Shown: positions 17,478 to 26,078 of the stretch, in pieces
Position numbering within the stretch: the first letter of the stretch is position 1
How the letters are laid out: the number at the start of each line of letters is the position of its first letter
Assembly: GCA_001570385.1 (NCBI GenBank)
Contig: BBYL01000016.1
Span: 186,001-250,000 of the forward strand
DNA from: Microtetraspora glauca
GTDB lineage: Bacteria; Actinomycetota; Actinomycetes; Streptosporangiales; Streptosporangiaceae
DNA length: 64,000 nt
Direction of reading: 5' to 3'
The notes under the pieces: model-generated
Databases searched by the model: none
The model's input: the letters and a program-made list of their open reading frames with translations, nothing else
Told to the model about the DNA's origin: nothing
Program-made: the position numbers and the translations under genes

Positions 17478-17770
17478 GATTCGCGGATTCGTCGAACTGG
17501 AGGTCGTCGTGACTGATCTCGTGCCGGTGGCCGCGACGGCCGCGGCCCTTCCTGCTCCGGCCGGCCCGAACCGCGTGAGCGGACGGGAGGGCGGGGCCGT
17601 GGACATCCGCGTGCCGGTCATCTCCAACGGGACCACCTTGGCCGGCCTCCCCCGCCACCCGGCCGCGCCCGCAACGAACGTCCCATGTGCCGCGACCCGC
17701 CGGCCCGATCGGGGATCGCGATACCACTGCCGGCGCCCCCGGGGGCCGGGCTGACAGTACGCTGGCCGTC

Positions 17771-18100
17771 ATGGAGATCATCAAGGGGGCGGGAGAGTGG
17801 GCGCAGCCCGCCGCCGGAGCCGCCAACGACTGGGCCGAGCAACTCAGGGTGCCCGAGCTGTCCGTCGGGACGTACTGCATCCCGGCGGGCGGGGTCGACA
17901 ACCAGAGGCCCCACACCGAGGACGAGATCTACGTGGTGACCGCGGGGCGAGCCCGGATCGTGGCGGCGAGCGGTGAGGCGGAGGTCGGCCCCGGAGCGGT
18001 GATCTTCGTCCCGGCAGGTGAGGAGCACCGCTTCGTGGACATCTCTGAGAATCTGGCACTGCTGGTCGTGTTCGGCCCGGCCTACGGCTCCCGAGCCTGA
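17771..18100 (+). CDS. Small cupin-domain protein
   Basis: This 109-aa protein is a single cupin barrel: motif 1 around HTEDEIYVVTAGRARI and motif 2 around GAVIFVPAGEEHRF. Two His and a Glu are at metal-binding positions, so it may bind a divalent metal. The role is unknown. The ATG at 17771 follows a -10-like TACGCT (17758-17763) at only 7 nt, which suggests a leaderless mRNA. The preceding 17478-17770 stretch has no convincing gene; a short GTG frame at 17509 has a good RBS but an atypical protein. Confidence 0.75.
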   Translation: MEIIKGAGEWAQPAAGAANDWAEQLRVPELSVGTYCIPAGGVDNQRPHTEDEIYVVTAGRARIVAASGEAEVGPGAVIFVPAGEEHRFVDISENLALLVVFGPAYGSRA

Positions 18101-18171
18101 TATGCCGTCGCGCTGCGAGCGAGGCGCACTGGACGCGAATGCCTTCAAGATCATTCGGGATTGATCGAGGG

Positions 18172-18597
18172 ATGTCTCGTCCGCGAATCCGCGTCGCCGC
18201 CTACGTGATCCGTTACCGATCCGTCCCGGAGCTCCTGGTCTTCGATCACGTCGGAATGCCCGACTCCGGCACTCAAGTGCCGGCGGGAGGGGTCCTGCCA
18301 CATGAAAGCCTGGAACAGGCCGTCCTGCGAGAAGTCGTAGAGGAGACCGGCTTGACCGACGTCTCCATCGTCCGACCCATCGCGGTGGATGACAGTCCTC
18401 ACCCCGATACCGGGCAGCCGCGGCGGACGACGTTCTTCCAGCTCACGGTCCACACAGATGGCGCCGATGCATGGCACCACCACGTTCGCGGTGACGGCGA
18501 GGACGCCGGTCTCGAGTTCGCGTGCCGCTTCGTCCCGATGCCGCTGGCAGGGCGGTTGGCCGACGCTCAGGACGCGTGGCTGAGTCGCATCGATTGA
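18172..18597 (+). CDS. Nudix hydrolase
   Basis: The 141-aa product has a complete Nudix box: GGVLPHESLEQAVLREVVEE, then TGL, matching Gx5Ex7REUxEExGU. It would hydrolyse a nucleoside-diphosphate-linked substrate with Mg2+, but the substrate cannot be inferred. The start at ATG 18172 (MSRPRIRVAAYVI) has GAGGG immediately upstream; an earlier in-frame start adds 11 residues. It stands alone. Confidence 0.85.
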   Translation: MSRPRIRVAAYVIRYRSVPELLVFDHVGMPDSGTQVPAGGVLPHESLEQAVLREVVEETGLTDVSIVRPIAVDDSPHPDTGQPRRTTFFQLTVHTDGADAWHHHVRGDGEDAGLEFACRFVPMPLAGRLADAQDAWLSRID

Positions 18598-18991
18598 CGA
18601 TGGGCCGGTGGGCGGCGGTCGTCGTGTGCTCGGGGGCCGGGTGCTCGTAAGGAGGCGACGCCTCACACATGGCTGTCGGCGGCCGGGCGCTGGTCTTCGA
18701 CCTCCTTGCCATGGTGGACGAACAGGTTCTCGCCGGAGGCGCGGGCGATGGGCGCTGAACCGGCGTAAGCCTTCAGAGCGCGGGCGTCGGCGAAGCGGCG
18801 TCGACTTTTCCACGGGTGTGCGCTGATCAGGATGTCGACGCGAGCGACCGACCAGACCCGGCACCCCTACCCGTAGTACTTCAGAGCTACGCGAGAAGTG
18901 CATTCCCTGGCAGGACGCCGACCACGAGGGGTGATCCATAGCTTCGGTACCCGAGGCGTGAAAGAGATCCACTACGGAAGGACCACCCCCC
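18598..18991. other. Intergenic stretch without a supported gene
   Basis: The 394 bp between the Nudix gene and the secreted hydrolase contain no frame with recognisable protein similarity on either strand. The distal end carries AAGGA ahead of the ATG at 18992, so the promoter of the four-gene operon downstream probably lies here. Confidence 0.4.
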
Positions 18992-19969
18992 ATGGTGCCC
19001 AACCTGCGCGGGAGTCGCCTGCGCCGTACGCTGCTTGCCGCGTTCGTCGCCGGGGCGGTGGCGGTGCCGGTGTCGGGTGCGGCCTGTTCCGCGGCTGTTC
19101 CCGCGCCTGTCCCCGCCGTCTCCGCCGCCTCGGTTCCCTTGCGGGTGGTGACGTTCGCGGCGCTGGCCGGGCGGTACGCGGCCGGGCGTGCGGCCATTCG
19201 GGCGGCTGAGCGGGTGGCCGCCGGTCACGGTGACCGGTGGCGGGCCGCGATGCTGCGGGGCATGGCCGATCCGGGGCGGCAGTTCCTGTCCTTCGACGGC
19301 CGTGACGGGGGGCGTGCGGTCGAGGTCTACGGTGACCTGTCGGTGGCGGAGCGGGTCGCCGTGCTGGTTCCCGGCTCCGACACCAATCTCGACAAGTACG
19401 GGCTGCTGCGTGGTGGTGCGTTGCGGCTGCTGCGCGAGCTCGGTGCGGGGTCTGCGGTGATCGCGTGGCTGGGGTATCGCACGCCCAGCACGGTGAGTCT
19501 TCAGGCGTTGACGTCGGGTCGTGCGGAGGAGGCGGCCGCGGGGCTGCGTGGGTTCGTGCGGGAGTTGCGGGCGGCCCGGCCCGGTGCGCGGGTGTCGTTG
19601 TTGTGCCACTCCTACGGGAGTGTGGTCTGCGGCCGGGCGGCGCCGGGGTTGGATGTGGCGGACATCGTCGTGTACGGCAGTGCCGGGATGGGGGTCGGCA
19701 GTGTCGCCGCGTTGGGTACGCGGGCGAGCGTGTGGGCCGGTCGGGGGGCCGGGGACTGGATCGCGGGAGTGCCGCATGTCCAGGTGGGGCTTGGCTTCGT
19801 CACGGTCGGGTTGGGGGCCGATCCGGTGTCCGCGGAGTTCGGTGCGCGGGTGTTCGCGGCGGGTGACGGGGGGCACAGCGACTACCTGAGGGCGGGGTCA
19901 CCGGCGCTGGTGAACATCGCCAGGATCGTGCGCGGGCAGCTCCCGTCGGGGGTGGGTCGTGCCGCGTGA
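18992..19969 (+). CDS. Secreted alpha/beta hydrolase (DUF1023-like)
   Basis: The 325-aa product has an N-terminal signal peptide (basic RGSRLRRTL, then hydrophobic LLAAFVAGAVAVPVSGAA). The hydrolase domain contains ERVAVLVPGSDTNLDKY, a nucleophile elbow LLCHSYGSVV (Ser in H-S-Y-G), an acidic region before GSAGMGVGS, and the late histidine in GDGGHSDYL. It is similar to the actinobacterial DUF1023 hydrolases. Its stop overlaps the acyltransferase start by 11 bp, indicating a coupled operon. An envelope role is plausible; the substrate is unknown. Confidence 0.8.
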   Translation: MVPNLRGSRLRRTLLAAFVAGAVAVPVSGAACSAAVPAPVPAVSAASVPLRVVTFAALAGRYAAGRAAIRAAERVAAGHGDRWRAAMLRGMADPGRQFLSFDGRDGGRAVEVYGDLSVAERVAVLVPGSDTNLDKYGLLRGGALRLLRELGAGSAVIAWLGYRTPSTVSLQALTSGRAEEAAAGLRGFVRELRAARPGARVSLLCHSYGSVVCGRAAPGLDVADIVVYGSAGMGVGSVAALGTRASVWAGRGAGDWIAGVPHVQVGLGFVTVGLGADPVSAEFGARVFAAGDGGHSDYLRAGSPALVNIARIVRGQLPSGVGRAA

Positions 19970-21305
19970 CCTGGTCGTGTGGAGGGGCGCGGTTCCCGCC
20001 GGGCGTGGCCGTGCGGTGGAGGTGCTACGCGGTCTGGTCGCGCGGATCGACGCGGTGACTCCCGCCGGGCGCGACCGTGCGGTGGACGCGCTGCGTGGCC
20101 TGGCCATCGGTGGTGTGGTGGTGGGCCATTGGCTGGTGACCGGCCTGGTGGTCGACAGTGGCGCGGTGCACGGGGCGAGCCCGCTGCGGTACCTGCCCCA
20201 GCTTGCTCCGCTGTCCTGGGTGTTCCAGACGCTGGCGGTGTTCTTCCTGGTGGGCGGGCGGACGGGGGCGAGTGGGTACGCCTCGGCGCGCGGTCGAGGG
20301 GTGAGTTATGGACGGTGGCTGGGTGGGCGGCTGACCCGCCTGTCGCGACCGGTCGCGGCCGTGCTGGTGGTCTGGAGCGTGGCGGCGGTGGCGATGCTCG
20401 CCTCCGGGGCCGGTCTGGAGACCGTGCGGGTGCTCGTCAAGCTGGTGTACTCCCCGTTGTGGTTCCTGCTGGTCTTCGCGGTGTTGACGGCGGTGACCCC
20501 GCTGGCGGTCCGGTTGCGTCCGCTGTGGCCACTCGCCGTCGTCGCGCTGGTGGATCTGGCCCGGTTCGGGCTGGGCGGGCCCACCTGGCTCGGCTGGATC
20601 AATGTCGTGGCGGGGTGGCTGGTGCCGTACTGCCTGGGCGCGGCCTGGGCCCGGAACGACCTGAACGAACGCGGCGACCTGAACGAACGCGGCGACCTGA
20701 ACGGGCGCGGCGACCTGAACGGGCGCGGCGACCTGCGCGGTCTGCCCGGTCGAGGAGCGCTGCGCGGTCCGCACAGGCTGCGCGGGCCGCGGGGTCGCGG
20801 GGCCGGATGGGCGCTACTCCTCGGCGGCGCCGCAGCCACCTCCGCGCTCGTCCTGTGGGCGGGCTATCCGGCCGCCATGGTCGGGGTGCCCGGCGCCGCC
20901 GTCTCCAACCTCAATCCGCCCACCCTCGCCGCCGTCACCTTCGGGTTGGCCCAGTGCGGTGCGGCGCTGCTGCTGGCCGGGCCGCTGCGGCGGATGTTGC
21001 GCCGCCCCGCCGTCTGGGCGGTCGTGGCCATGGTCAACCTGTCCGCAATGACGATCTTCCTCTGGCACCAGACCGCCATGATGGCGGTGACCGCGCTCGG
21101 CCTGCTCGCGGACAGGCCCCTGCCCGGCCTGCACACCGTCCCCGACGGCTACGGCTGGCTACTCGCCCGGCTGGCCTGGCTACCGGCTTTCATGCTGGCC
21201 CTGCTGGTGTGCTGGGCCGCGTTCCACGCCCACGAGCGTGGGCGTCCCGGCGGCGCCGAACGCGAGCGTCGGCCCGCCCGGGAGCTGGGGGTGCGGCGTG
21301 CTTAG
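19959..21305 (+). CDS. Membrane acyltransferase (acyltransferase_3 family)
   Basis: The 448-aa integral membrane protein has about ten hydrophobic helices and the family N-terminal motif RGLAIGGVVVGHWLV, including the conserved His. Such proteins O-acylate sugars or cell-envelope polymers. Residues near 230-250 carry an expanded hexapeptide repeat, DLNERGDLNERGDLNGRG and onward, encoded by 18-bp units (20658-20740). It is coupled to the hydrolase upstream and to the histidine kinase downstream (overlapping start). Confidence 0.8.
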   Translation: MPRDLVVWRGAVPAGRGRAVEVLRGLVARIDAVTPAGRDRAVDALRGLAIGGVVVGHWLVTGLVVDSGAVHGASPLRYLPQLAPLSWVFQTLAVFFLVGGRTGASGYASARGRGVSYGRWLGGRLTRLSRPVAAVLVVWSVAAVAMLASGAGLETVRVLVKLVYSPLWFLLVFAVLTAVTPLAVRLRPLWPLAVVALVDLARFGLGGPTWLGWINVVAGWLVPYCLGAAWARNDLNERGDLNERGDLNGRGDLNGRGDLRGLPGRGALRGPHRLRGPRGRGAGWALLLGGAAATSALVLWAGYPAAMVGVPGAAVSNLNPPTLAAVTFGLAQCGAALLLAGPLRRMLRRPAVWAVVAMVNLSAMTIFLWHQTAMMAVTALGLLADRPLPGLHTVPDGYGWLLARLAWLPAFMLALLVCWAAFHAHERGRPGGAERERRPARELGVRRA

Positions 21306-22623
21306 GGTGATCCCCGTGCAAAAGGAGGAGATGGGCGCCAAGACGCGGCTGGTGGCGGCATTGCGGGCGGTGCCGCGTAACCTGCGCGACGACCTGTGGA
21401 CGACGGCGAACGACCCGCTACCGCGTACGGGGCGGCCCAGCTGGCTGGATTGGATGCCGGCGTTCGTGATGCTGCTGGTGATGACCGCGGCGTCCATCGT
21501 CATCCCGGCCGTCAACCAGCTCGTCTCGCTCTACGGGCTGGACACGTCGTACGCCGTGCTGCTCGGAGGGCTCCAGGGGGTGGCGCTCGTCCTCGCGCTC
21601 TTCCGGCCGGTGCCGGCGTGGTGGGCGGTGACGATCGCCATGGTCATCATCGCGGTGATCGCGGAGCCGCGCACCCCAGACGGGTTGTTCCCATGGACCG
21701 GCCCCGGGCTCGCGCTGCAGGCCGGGGTGCTGCTCCTGCTGGCCTTGAGGGTCCGCCCCCGGGCCGCGGTCGAGGCGCTGACGATCAGTATCCTGGCGGG
21801 ACTGGCCTGCGGCGCGTTCGTGTCCGGGCCGCACAACTACGACGCCGGTGTCGCCGCCGCGATCCTCACCGCCGTGGTGGTGGTCGGCGCCGCGCTGCGC
21901 GGCAGCCGGGTGGCCCGTACGGAACTGGTCATCCAGGAGGAGCTCACCGCCGAGGAGCGGGCCCGGCGCACCCTGTTGGAGGAGCGCAACCGGATCGCCC
22001 GCGAACTGCACGATGTGCTCGCCCACCACATGTCGTTGATCTCCATCCAGGCGCAGGTCGCTCCGCACCTGGTCGAGGACCCGCCCGAGGAGTTGAAGGA
22101 GAACCTCGCGGGGATCCGTGAGAACGCGGTGGAGGCGCTGACCGAGCTGCGCCGGGTGCTGGGTGTGCTGCGGTCGGAGGACCCCCAGTCGGAAGGGGCG
22201 CGGCACACCCCGCAGCCCACCCTCGACCGGCTGGACGAGCTGGTCGGCAATGTGCGCGACGCCGGGCAGACGGTCACCACCCGGACCACCGGTGAAGCGC
22301 GTCCGCTGTCACCGGGCGTCGAGTTGTCGGCGTTCCGCATCGTTCAGGAGGCGCTCAGCAACGTGATGCGGCATGCGTCCGGAACGGAGGCACGGGTGGA
22401 GATCGGGTACCAGCCGGACGCCCTCACCATCCGGGTCACCAACACCGCGCCGGACGAGCCCGCGCCGTCCTCCCCGGTCGCCGGACACGGACTGTTGGGC
22501 ATGCGTGAACGCACGGCCATGCTGGGCGGCGAACTGGCCGTCGGTCCCACACCCGACGGAGGCTACGAGGTGACCGCGATCATGCCCGCCACCCCTTCCA
22601 AACTGCCCGCCGACCCCGGTTGA
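21298..22623 (+). CDS. Sensor histidine kinase, HisKA_3 type
   Basis: The 441-aa kinase has five or six N-terminal membrane helices (residues 55-205), then a HisKA_3 helix with His238 in ARELHDVLAHH. The HATPase domain carries VQEALSNVMRHA and GHGLLGMRERTAM. The GTG at 21298 overlaps the acyltransferase stop and fits translational coupling. The ATG at 21331 has GGAGG only 2 nt away, which is too close, so I prefer 21298. It pairs with the response regulator 10 bp downstream. Confidence 0.88.
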   Translation: MLRVIPVQKEEMGAKTRLVAALRAVPRNLRDDLWTTANDPLPRTGRPSWLDWMPAFVMLLVMTAASIVIPAVNQLVSLYGLDTSYAVLLGGLQGVALVLALFRPVPAWWAVTIAMVIIAVIAEPRTPDGLFPWTGPGLALQAGVLLLLALRVRPRAAVEALTISILAGLACGAFVSGPHNYDAGVAAAILTAVVVVGAALRGSRVARTELVIQEELTAEERARRTLLEERNRIARELHDVLAHHMSLISIQAQVAPHLVEDPPEELKENLAGIRENAVEALTELRRVLGVLRSEDPQSEGARHTPQPTLDRLDELVGNVRDAGQTVTTRTTGEARPLSPGVELSAFRIVQEALSNVMRHASGTEARVEIGYQPDALTIRVTNTAPDEPAPSSPVAGHGLLGMRERTAMLGGELAVGPTPDGGYEVTAIMPATPSKLPADPG

Positions 22624-22632
22624 GGACTCCCC

Positions 22633-23304
22633 ATGAGGAACATCCGCGTACTGATCGCCGACGACCAGATAATGGTCCGCCAAGGCTTCACGGTACTGCT
22701 CAACGCCGAACCCGGCATCGAGGTCGTCGGCCAGGCCGTGGACGGCCTCGACGCCGTCACCAAGGTCGCAGAACTCGCGCCCGACGTTGTCCTGATGGAC
22801 ATCCGGATGCCTCGACTCGGCGGCATCGAGGCGACCCGCCGCATCACGGACCCGGCCGGCACCGCCGTCAAGGTCCTCGTCCTGACCACCTTCGACCTCG
22901 ACGAGTACGTGTACGAGGCGCTGCGCGCGGGGGCGTCCGGTTTCCTGCTGAAGGACGCCTCGGCCGCCGACCTCGCCCAGGCGGTACGGGTGGTGGCGGC
23001 AGGCGACGCCCTGCTCGCCCCGAACATCACCAAGCGCCTCATCGCCGAGTTCTCGCGGATGACCGGTGCCCCCCGCGCCCCGCTCAAGGAGCGCGTCGGC
23101 GACCTGACGGAACGCGAGTCCGAGGTGTTGTCCCTGATCGCGCAGGGCCTGTCCAACGCGGAGATCGCTGAGCGGCTGGTGGTGGCGGAACAGACAGTGA
23201 AGACACACGTGAGCCGCATCCTGGTCAAACTGGGCCTACGTGACCGGACCCAGGCCGCGGTCTTCGCGTACGAGACGGGACTGGTGCGCCCGTCCGGACA
23301 GTAG
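22633..23304 (+). CDS. NarL/FixJ-family response regulator
   Basis: This 223-aa regulator has receiver residues DDQ (10-12), phospho-acceptor Asp56 (DVVLMDIRMP) and Lys in LLKDAS. Its C-terminal LuxR HTH is LTERESEVLSLIAQGLSNAE, ending KTHVSRILVKLGLRDR. It is the cognate partner of the kinase directly upstream. The operon links it with the envelope-type hydrolase and acyltransferase, which may be controlled or sensed together. Confidence 0.92.
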   Translation: MRNIRVLIADDQIMVRQGFTVLLNAEPGIEVVGQAVDGLDAVTKVAELAPDVVLMDIRMPRLGGIEATRRITDPAGTAVKVLVLTTFDLDEYVYEALRAGASGFLLKDASAADLAQAVRVVAAGDALLAPNITKRLIAEFSRMTGAPRAPLKERVGDLTERESEVLSLIAQGLSNAEIAERLVVAEQTVKTHVSRILVKLGLRDRTQAAVFAYETGLVRPSGQ

Positions 23305-23436
23305 GCCGCCTGCGACCCCTCCCAGGTGGCGCCGAACGGGAGCCTCATCGGCGGCCTGTGGCGCTCCAACGGCGGTGAGAACAGCGTCTACGGCCGCCCG
23401 GTCACCAAGGAGTTCGGCTACCCCGACAAGCTGTGA
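23305..23436 (+). pseudogene. Relic resembling an LGFP-repeat protein end
   Basis: Directly after the TAG of the response regulator, the same frame encodes APNGSLIGGLWRSNGGENSV, then YGRPVTKEFGYPDKL and a stop. This resembles the end of an LGFP-type repeat (cell-wall-associated, G-YPVT-E pattern). There is no start codon or signal peptide, so it appears to be a truncated relic. The following 23437-23550 shows nothing. Confidence 0.35.
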
Positions 23437-23550
23437 TCGCGGCACCTTCAGTTCCGACTGCGGTCCCTGGAGCATCCCCACCTCCGTCAGCATGGCCCAC
23501 TGATCGCTGATCGGTCTGCGATCGCCGAAGCGGGGGCGGGTGTCACCTGC

Positions 23551-24816
23551 TCAAGGGGATCCGCTGGCGGCGGCGTCGCGGGCGAGCTGGGCGGCGCGGG
23601 TGGTCAGGTAGTCGCGTTCGGGGATGCTGGTCGTCCGGCCGGCCGCCGCGCGGTAGTCCTCGACGGCGGCTCGGCGGTCGCCGGCCATCTCCAGTAGGTG
23701 GGCCCGTGCGGCGTAGAAGCGGTGGTTCCCCGTGAGGCGGCCGTCGCCGTCGAGCGCCCTGAGCATGTCGAGGCCGGTCGCGGCGCCGTGCACCATGGCG
23801 GCGGCGACGGCGCGGTTGAGCGTGACCACGGGGTTGTCGGACATCCGCTCCAGCAGGCCGTACAGCGCCAGGATCTGCGGCCAGTCGGTCTCCTCGGCCG
23901 TCGCCGCCTCGTCGTGGAGCGCGGCGATCGCCGCCTGCAGCTGGTACGGCCCGACGGCGCCCCTGGCCAGAGTGCGGGTGACGAGCGCGATCCCCTCGGC
24001 GATGGCCTGGCCGTCCCAGAGGCTCCGGTCCTGTTCCGTGAGCGGGATGGGGGTGCCTGCCGCGTCGGTCCGCGCGGGGCGCCGGGCGTCGGTGAGCAGC
24101 ATCAGCGCGAGAAGGCCGGCCACCTCGCAGTCGTCGGGCAGGAGGTGGTGGGCCATCCTGGTCAGCCGGATGGCTTCGCGGGACAGCTCCACGCGGTGCA
24201 GGTCGGGACCGACGCTGCTGGCGTAGCCCTCGTTGAAGATCAGGTACAGCACGTGCAGTACCGAGCCGAGCCGCTTCGCCCGGTCCTGGGGGTCCGGCAT
24301 CCGGAACGGGACGCCGGACGCCTTGATGCGCTGCTTGGCCCGGCTGATCCGCTGGGCCATCGTCGCCTCGGGCACCATGAACGCCTTGGCGATCTCGGCG
24401 GTGGTGAGGCCGCCCACGGACCTGAGGGTGAGGGCGATCGCGGAGGCCGAGGTCAGCGCGGGATGGCAGCACAGGAACAACATGATCAGCGTGTCGTCCC
24501 GTTCCGCCTCGCGTGCGTCCTCGGCCGGTGGGGCGGTACGCCGTTCCGGGGGCGCCTGCGCGGCCACCAGTTCCTCCCGGCGGCGGCGCGCCTGCTCGTT
24601 GCGCACCTGATCGGCCATCCGGCGGTGGGCGACCTGGATGAGCCAGCCCCGTGGATTGTCGGGAACGCCTTGTTCCGGCCACTGGGCCACGGCGTCCAGC
24701 ATCGACTCCTGTACGGCGTCCTCGGCGGCGTCGAAGTCCCCGAAACGGCGGGTGAGCACACCGACGACCTGCGGCGCCAGTTCGCGCAGCAGGTCGTCGA
24801 CGGTGGGGCTAGCCAG
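23551..24816 (-). CDS. ECF sigma factor, ECF42-like with C-terminal extension
   Basis: Sigma region 2 is FGDFDAAEDAVQESMLDAVA with WLIQVAHRRMADQ, and region 4 is LTTAEIAKAFMVPEATMAQR. A long helical C-terminal extension follows (NEGYASSVGPDLHRVELSRE and onward, about 200 residues), typical of ECF42 factors that travel with DGPF/YCII proteins. The first canonical start, GTG at 24759, leaves out conserved residues SPTVDDLLRELAPQVVG. In frame just upstream is a CTG at 24816, with GAGGAG about 9 nt before it, so a CTG start coupled to the YCII stop is my preferred reading. Confidence 0.85.
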   Translation of the reverse strand: MASPTVDDLLRELAPQVVGVLTRRFGDFDAAEDAVQESMLDAVAQWPEQGVPDNPRGWLIQVAHRRMADQVRNEQARRRREELVAAQAPPERRTAPPAEDAREAERDDTLIMLFLCCHPALTSASAIALTLRSVGGLTTAEIAKAFMVPEATMAQRISRAKQRIKASGVPFRMPDPQDRAKRLGSVLHVLYLIFNEGYASSVGPDLHRVELSREAIRLTRMAHHLLPDDCEVAGLLALMLLTDARRPARTDAAGTPIPLTEQDRSLWDGQAIAEGIALVTRTLARGAVGPYQLQAAIAALHDEAATAEETDWPQILALYGLLERMSDNPVVTLNRAVAAAMVHGAATGLDMLRALDGDGRLTGNHRFYAARAHLLEMAGDRRAAVEDYRAAAGRTTSIPERDYLTTRAAQLARDAAASGSP

Positions 24817-24819
24817 GGG

Positions 24820-25215
24820 TCACAGCTCCTCAGGCGGGCCCGACATCACCTGGCGGACCTCGATCGGCATGTTCAGCGGCTTGCCGCCGGGGCCGGGCGC
24901 GGCCGAGACGTACGCGGCGAGGTCGACCGCCCGCTCCGGGCTCTCGCAGTCGACGATCCAGTAGCCGACCAGGAACTCCTTCGTCTCGGGGAAGGGGCCG
25001 TCGGTGACCACGGGGGCGTTGTCGCCGGCCCGCACGATCCTGGCCTGGTCCGGACCCGCCAGTCCCTGGGCGTCCACGAACACGCCGTCCGCGACGAACT
25101 TGCTGTTCGTGGCCTGCATGAACTCGATGTGGGCCTTGACGTCCTCCGGGGGCCAGGTGTGGATCGGCGGAAGGTCGGTCTGCTCGCTGAACTGCATCAG
25201 CAGCATGTATTTCAT
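24820..25215 (-). CDS. YCII/DGPF-domain protein
   Basis: This 131-aa protein begins MKYMLLMQFSEQTDLPP and contains the DGPF signature (VVTDGPFPETKEFLVGYWIV). Such proteins accompany ECF41/ECF42 sigma factors and are thought to take part in signal control, though the mechanism is not settled. The start has AGGAG at good spacing. The sigma factor follows immediately in the same frame, after the stop, so the two are one transcription unit. Confidence 0.85.
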   Translation of the reverse strand: MKYMLLMQFSEQTDLPPIHTWPPEDVKAHIEFMQATNSKFVADGVFVDAQGLAGPDQARIVRAGDNAPVVTDGPFPETKEFLVGYWIVDCESPERAVDLAAYVSAAPGPGGKPLNMPIEVRQVMSGPPEEL

Positions 25216-25386
25216 GTCTCGCTCCTCACGTTCCTCGACACTTTCACCCACAGGTCGAAGCACGTGGTCCCATTCTCGACATCCCGGCGGCCTTTCGGAA
25301 AAGAAAATTCTGATCGGTCGGGCCCGCTCGTCGTATGCGCAGGTGAGAGGGCATACGCGCACCAAAAGGAACGGTCGGTGCTCGTC

Positions 25387-25656
25387 CGCGACGGTCCTCG
25401 CGACGAGGAACCGCATGCCGAGCACGTCCTCGGAGAGGGCGACACCGGTGATCTTCTCGGCCAGGGCGAACGCGCACGCGATCGGAGGATCGGACGTGTG
25501 ACGCCCCAGGCCGACCTTCTTCATCACGGCCTTCCACCGCTCGGGGTCGGCGCCCTTCCGACGCCGTCGCGCCAACGGCGTAAACCGCAGGACCACCTCG
25601 TCGTTGACCGAATGGACGAAGCCGCCGGCGGCGCCGTCATGCCGGTTGATCGACAC
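25387..25656 (-). pseudogene. DUF6461-like C-terminal fragment
   Basis: The minus-strand frame carries NDEVVLRFTPLARRRRKGAD, then PERWKAVMKKVGLG and ACAFALAEKITGVALSEDVL. This matches the end of DUF6461 proteins (FEPL...MREVGF...FALAERLTGVRLTPELL). The N-terminal two thirds are missing and the frame runs without a stop into the YCII gene, so it is a relic. It marks the left border of the thiopeptide cluster. Confidence 0.45.
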
Positions 25657-25767
25657 GAGAAGCGCCCTTCCAGGTGGGGGTCCGCGTTCAGCGGGGGTTG
25701 AGCGGAGCTTGAGTACGCCGGGTCACGATCCAGGTCGTTGGCAGCCGGCTACGAAAGGGGAACCGGA

Positions 25768-25950
25768 ATGGGTGCTTCCAAGGCGCTCGACTTCGATCTC
25801 GAGAATCTGCCGATGGACGTGTTCGAACTGGCCGACAGCGGTCTCACGATCGAGTCGCTGACGGCCGGACACGGCCTGGTCGAGGGCGGAGCCTCCGGGT
25901 GCGCTCTCTGCTCGTGCAGCATCGCGTGCAGCAGCAGTAGCAGCAGCTGA
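25768..25950 (+). CDS. Thiopeptide precursor peptide
   Basis: This 60-aa peptide has an acidic leader LENLPMDVFELADSGLTIES, then LTAGHGLVEGGA, nearly the leader of the thiomuracin and GE2270 precursors. The core is SGCALCSCSIACSSSSSS (residues 43-60), with four Cys and a six-Ser tail. By analogy, Cys45, Cys48, Cys50 and Cys54 would become thiazoles. Ser43 and Ser55 (core 1 and 13, with Cys directly before Ser55) would form the pyridine, giving a 35-membered macrocycle, and tail Ser residues would become dehydroalanines. Core position 2 is Gly where TbtA/PbtA have Cys. AAGGGG precedes the ATG. The enzymes follow after a hairpin. Confidence 0.93.
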   Translation: MGASKALDFDLENLPMDVFELADSGLTIESLTAGHGLVEGGASGCALCSCSIACSSSSSS

Positions 25951-25955
25951 GCGTG

Positions 25956-25983
25956 GGTGCCGCCGGGGAGATCCGGCGGCACC
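25956..25983 (+). terminator. Attenuator hairpin between precursor and enzyme genes
   Basis: GGTGCCGCCGG (25956-25966) and CCGGCGGCACC (25973-25983) form a perfect 11-bp GC stem with loop GGAGAT, starting 5 bp after the precursor stop. There is no T-tract, so partial read-through is likely. Such hairpins in RiPP clusters keep precursor mRNA in excess over enzyme mRNA. No separate promoter for the enzyme operon is evident in the remaining 95 bp. Confidence 0.6.
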
Positions 25984-26078
25984 GTTCACGCCGTGCGGCA
26001 CCGTGACGCCGTGCGGGGCCGTTCCCGCGGTCGGGGCGACGCGGGCGGGCATGAGCGGAGAGGCCTGGGCGGAACATA

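Noticed and set aside
17509..17754. 81-codon GTG frame with a GGAGG-type RBS between the membrane protein and the cupin gene
   Set aside because: The protein is Pro/Ala/Arg-rich without recognisable features and seems a chance frame. It is kept only as a remote possibility.
23698..25701. 667-codon open frame on the plus strand opposite the sigma factor and YCII genes
   Set aside because: It spans two convincing minus-strand genes and has shadow composition. No RBS or similarity.
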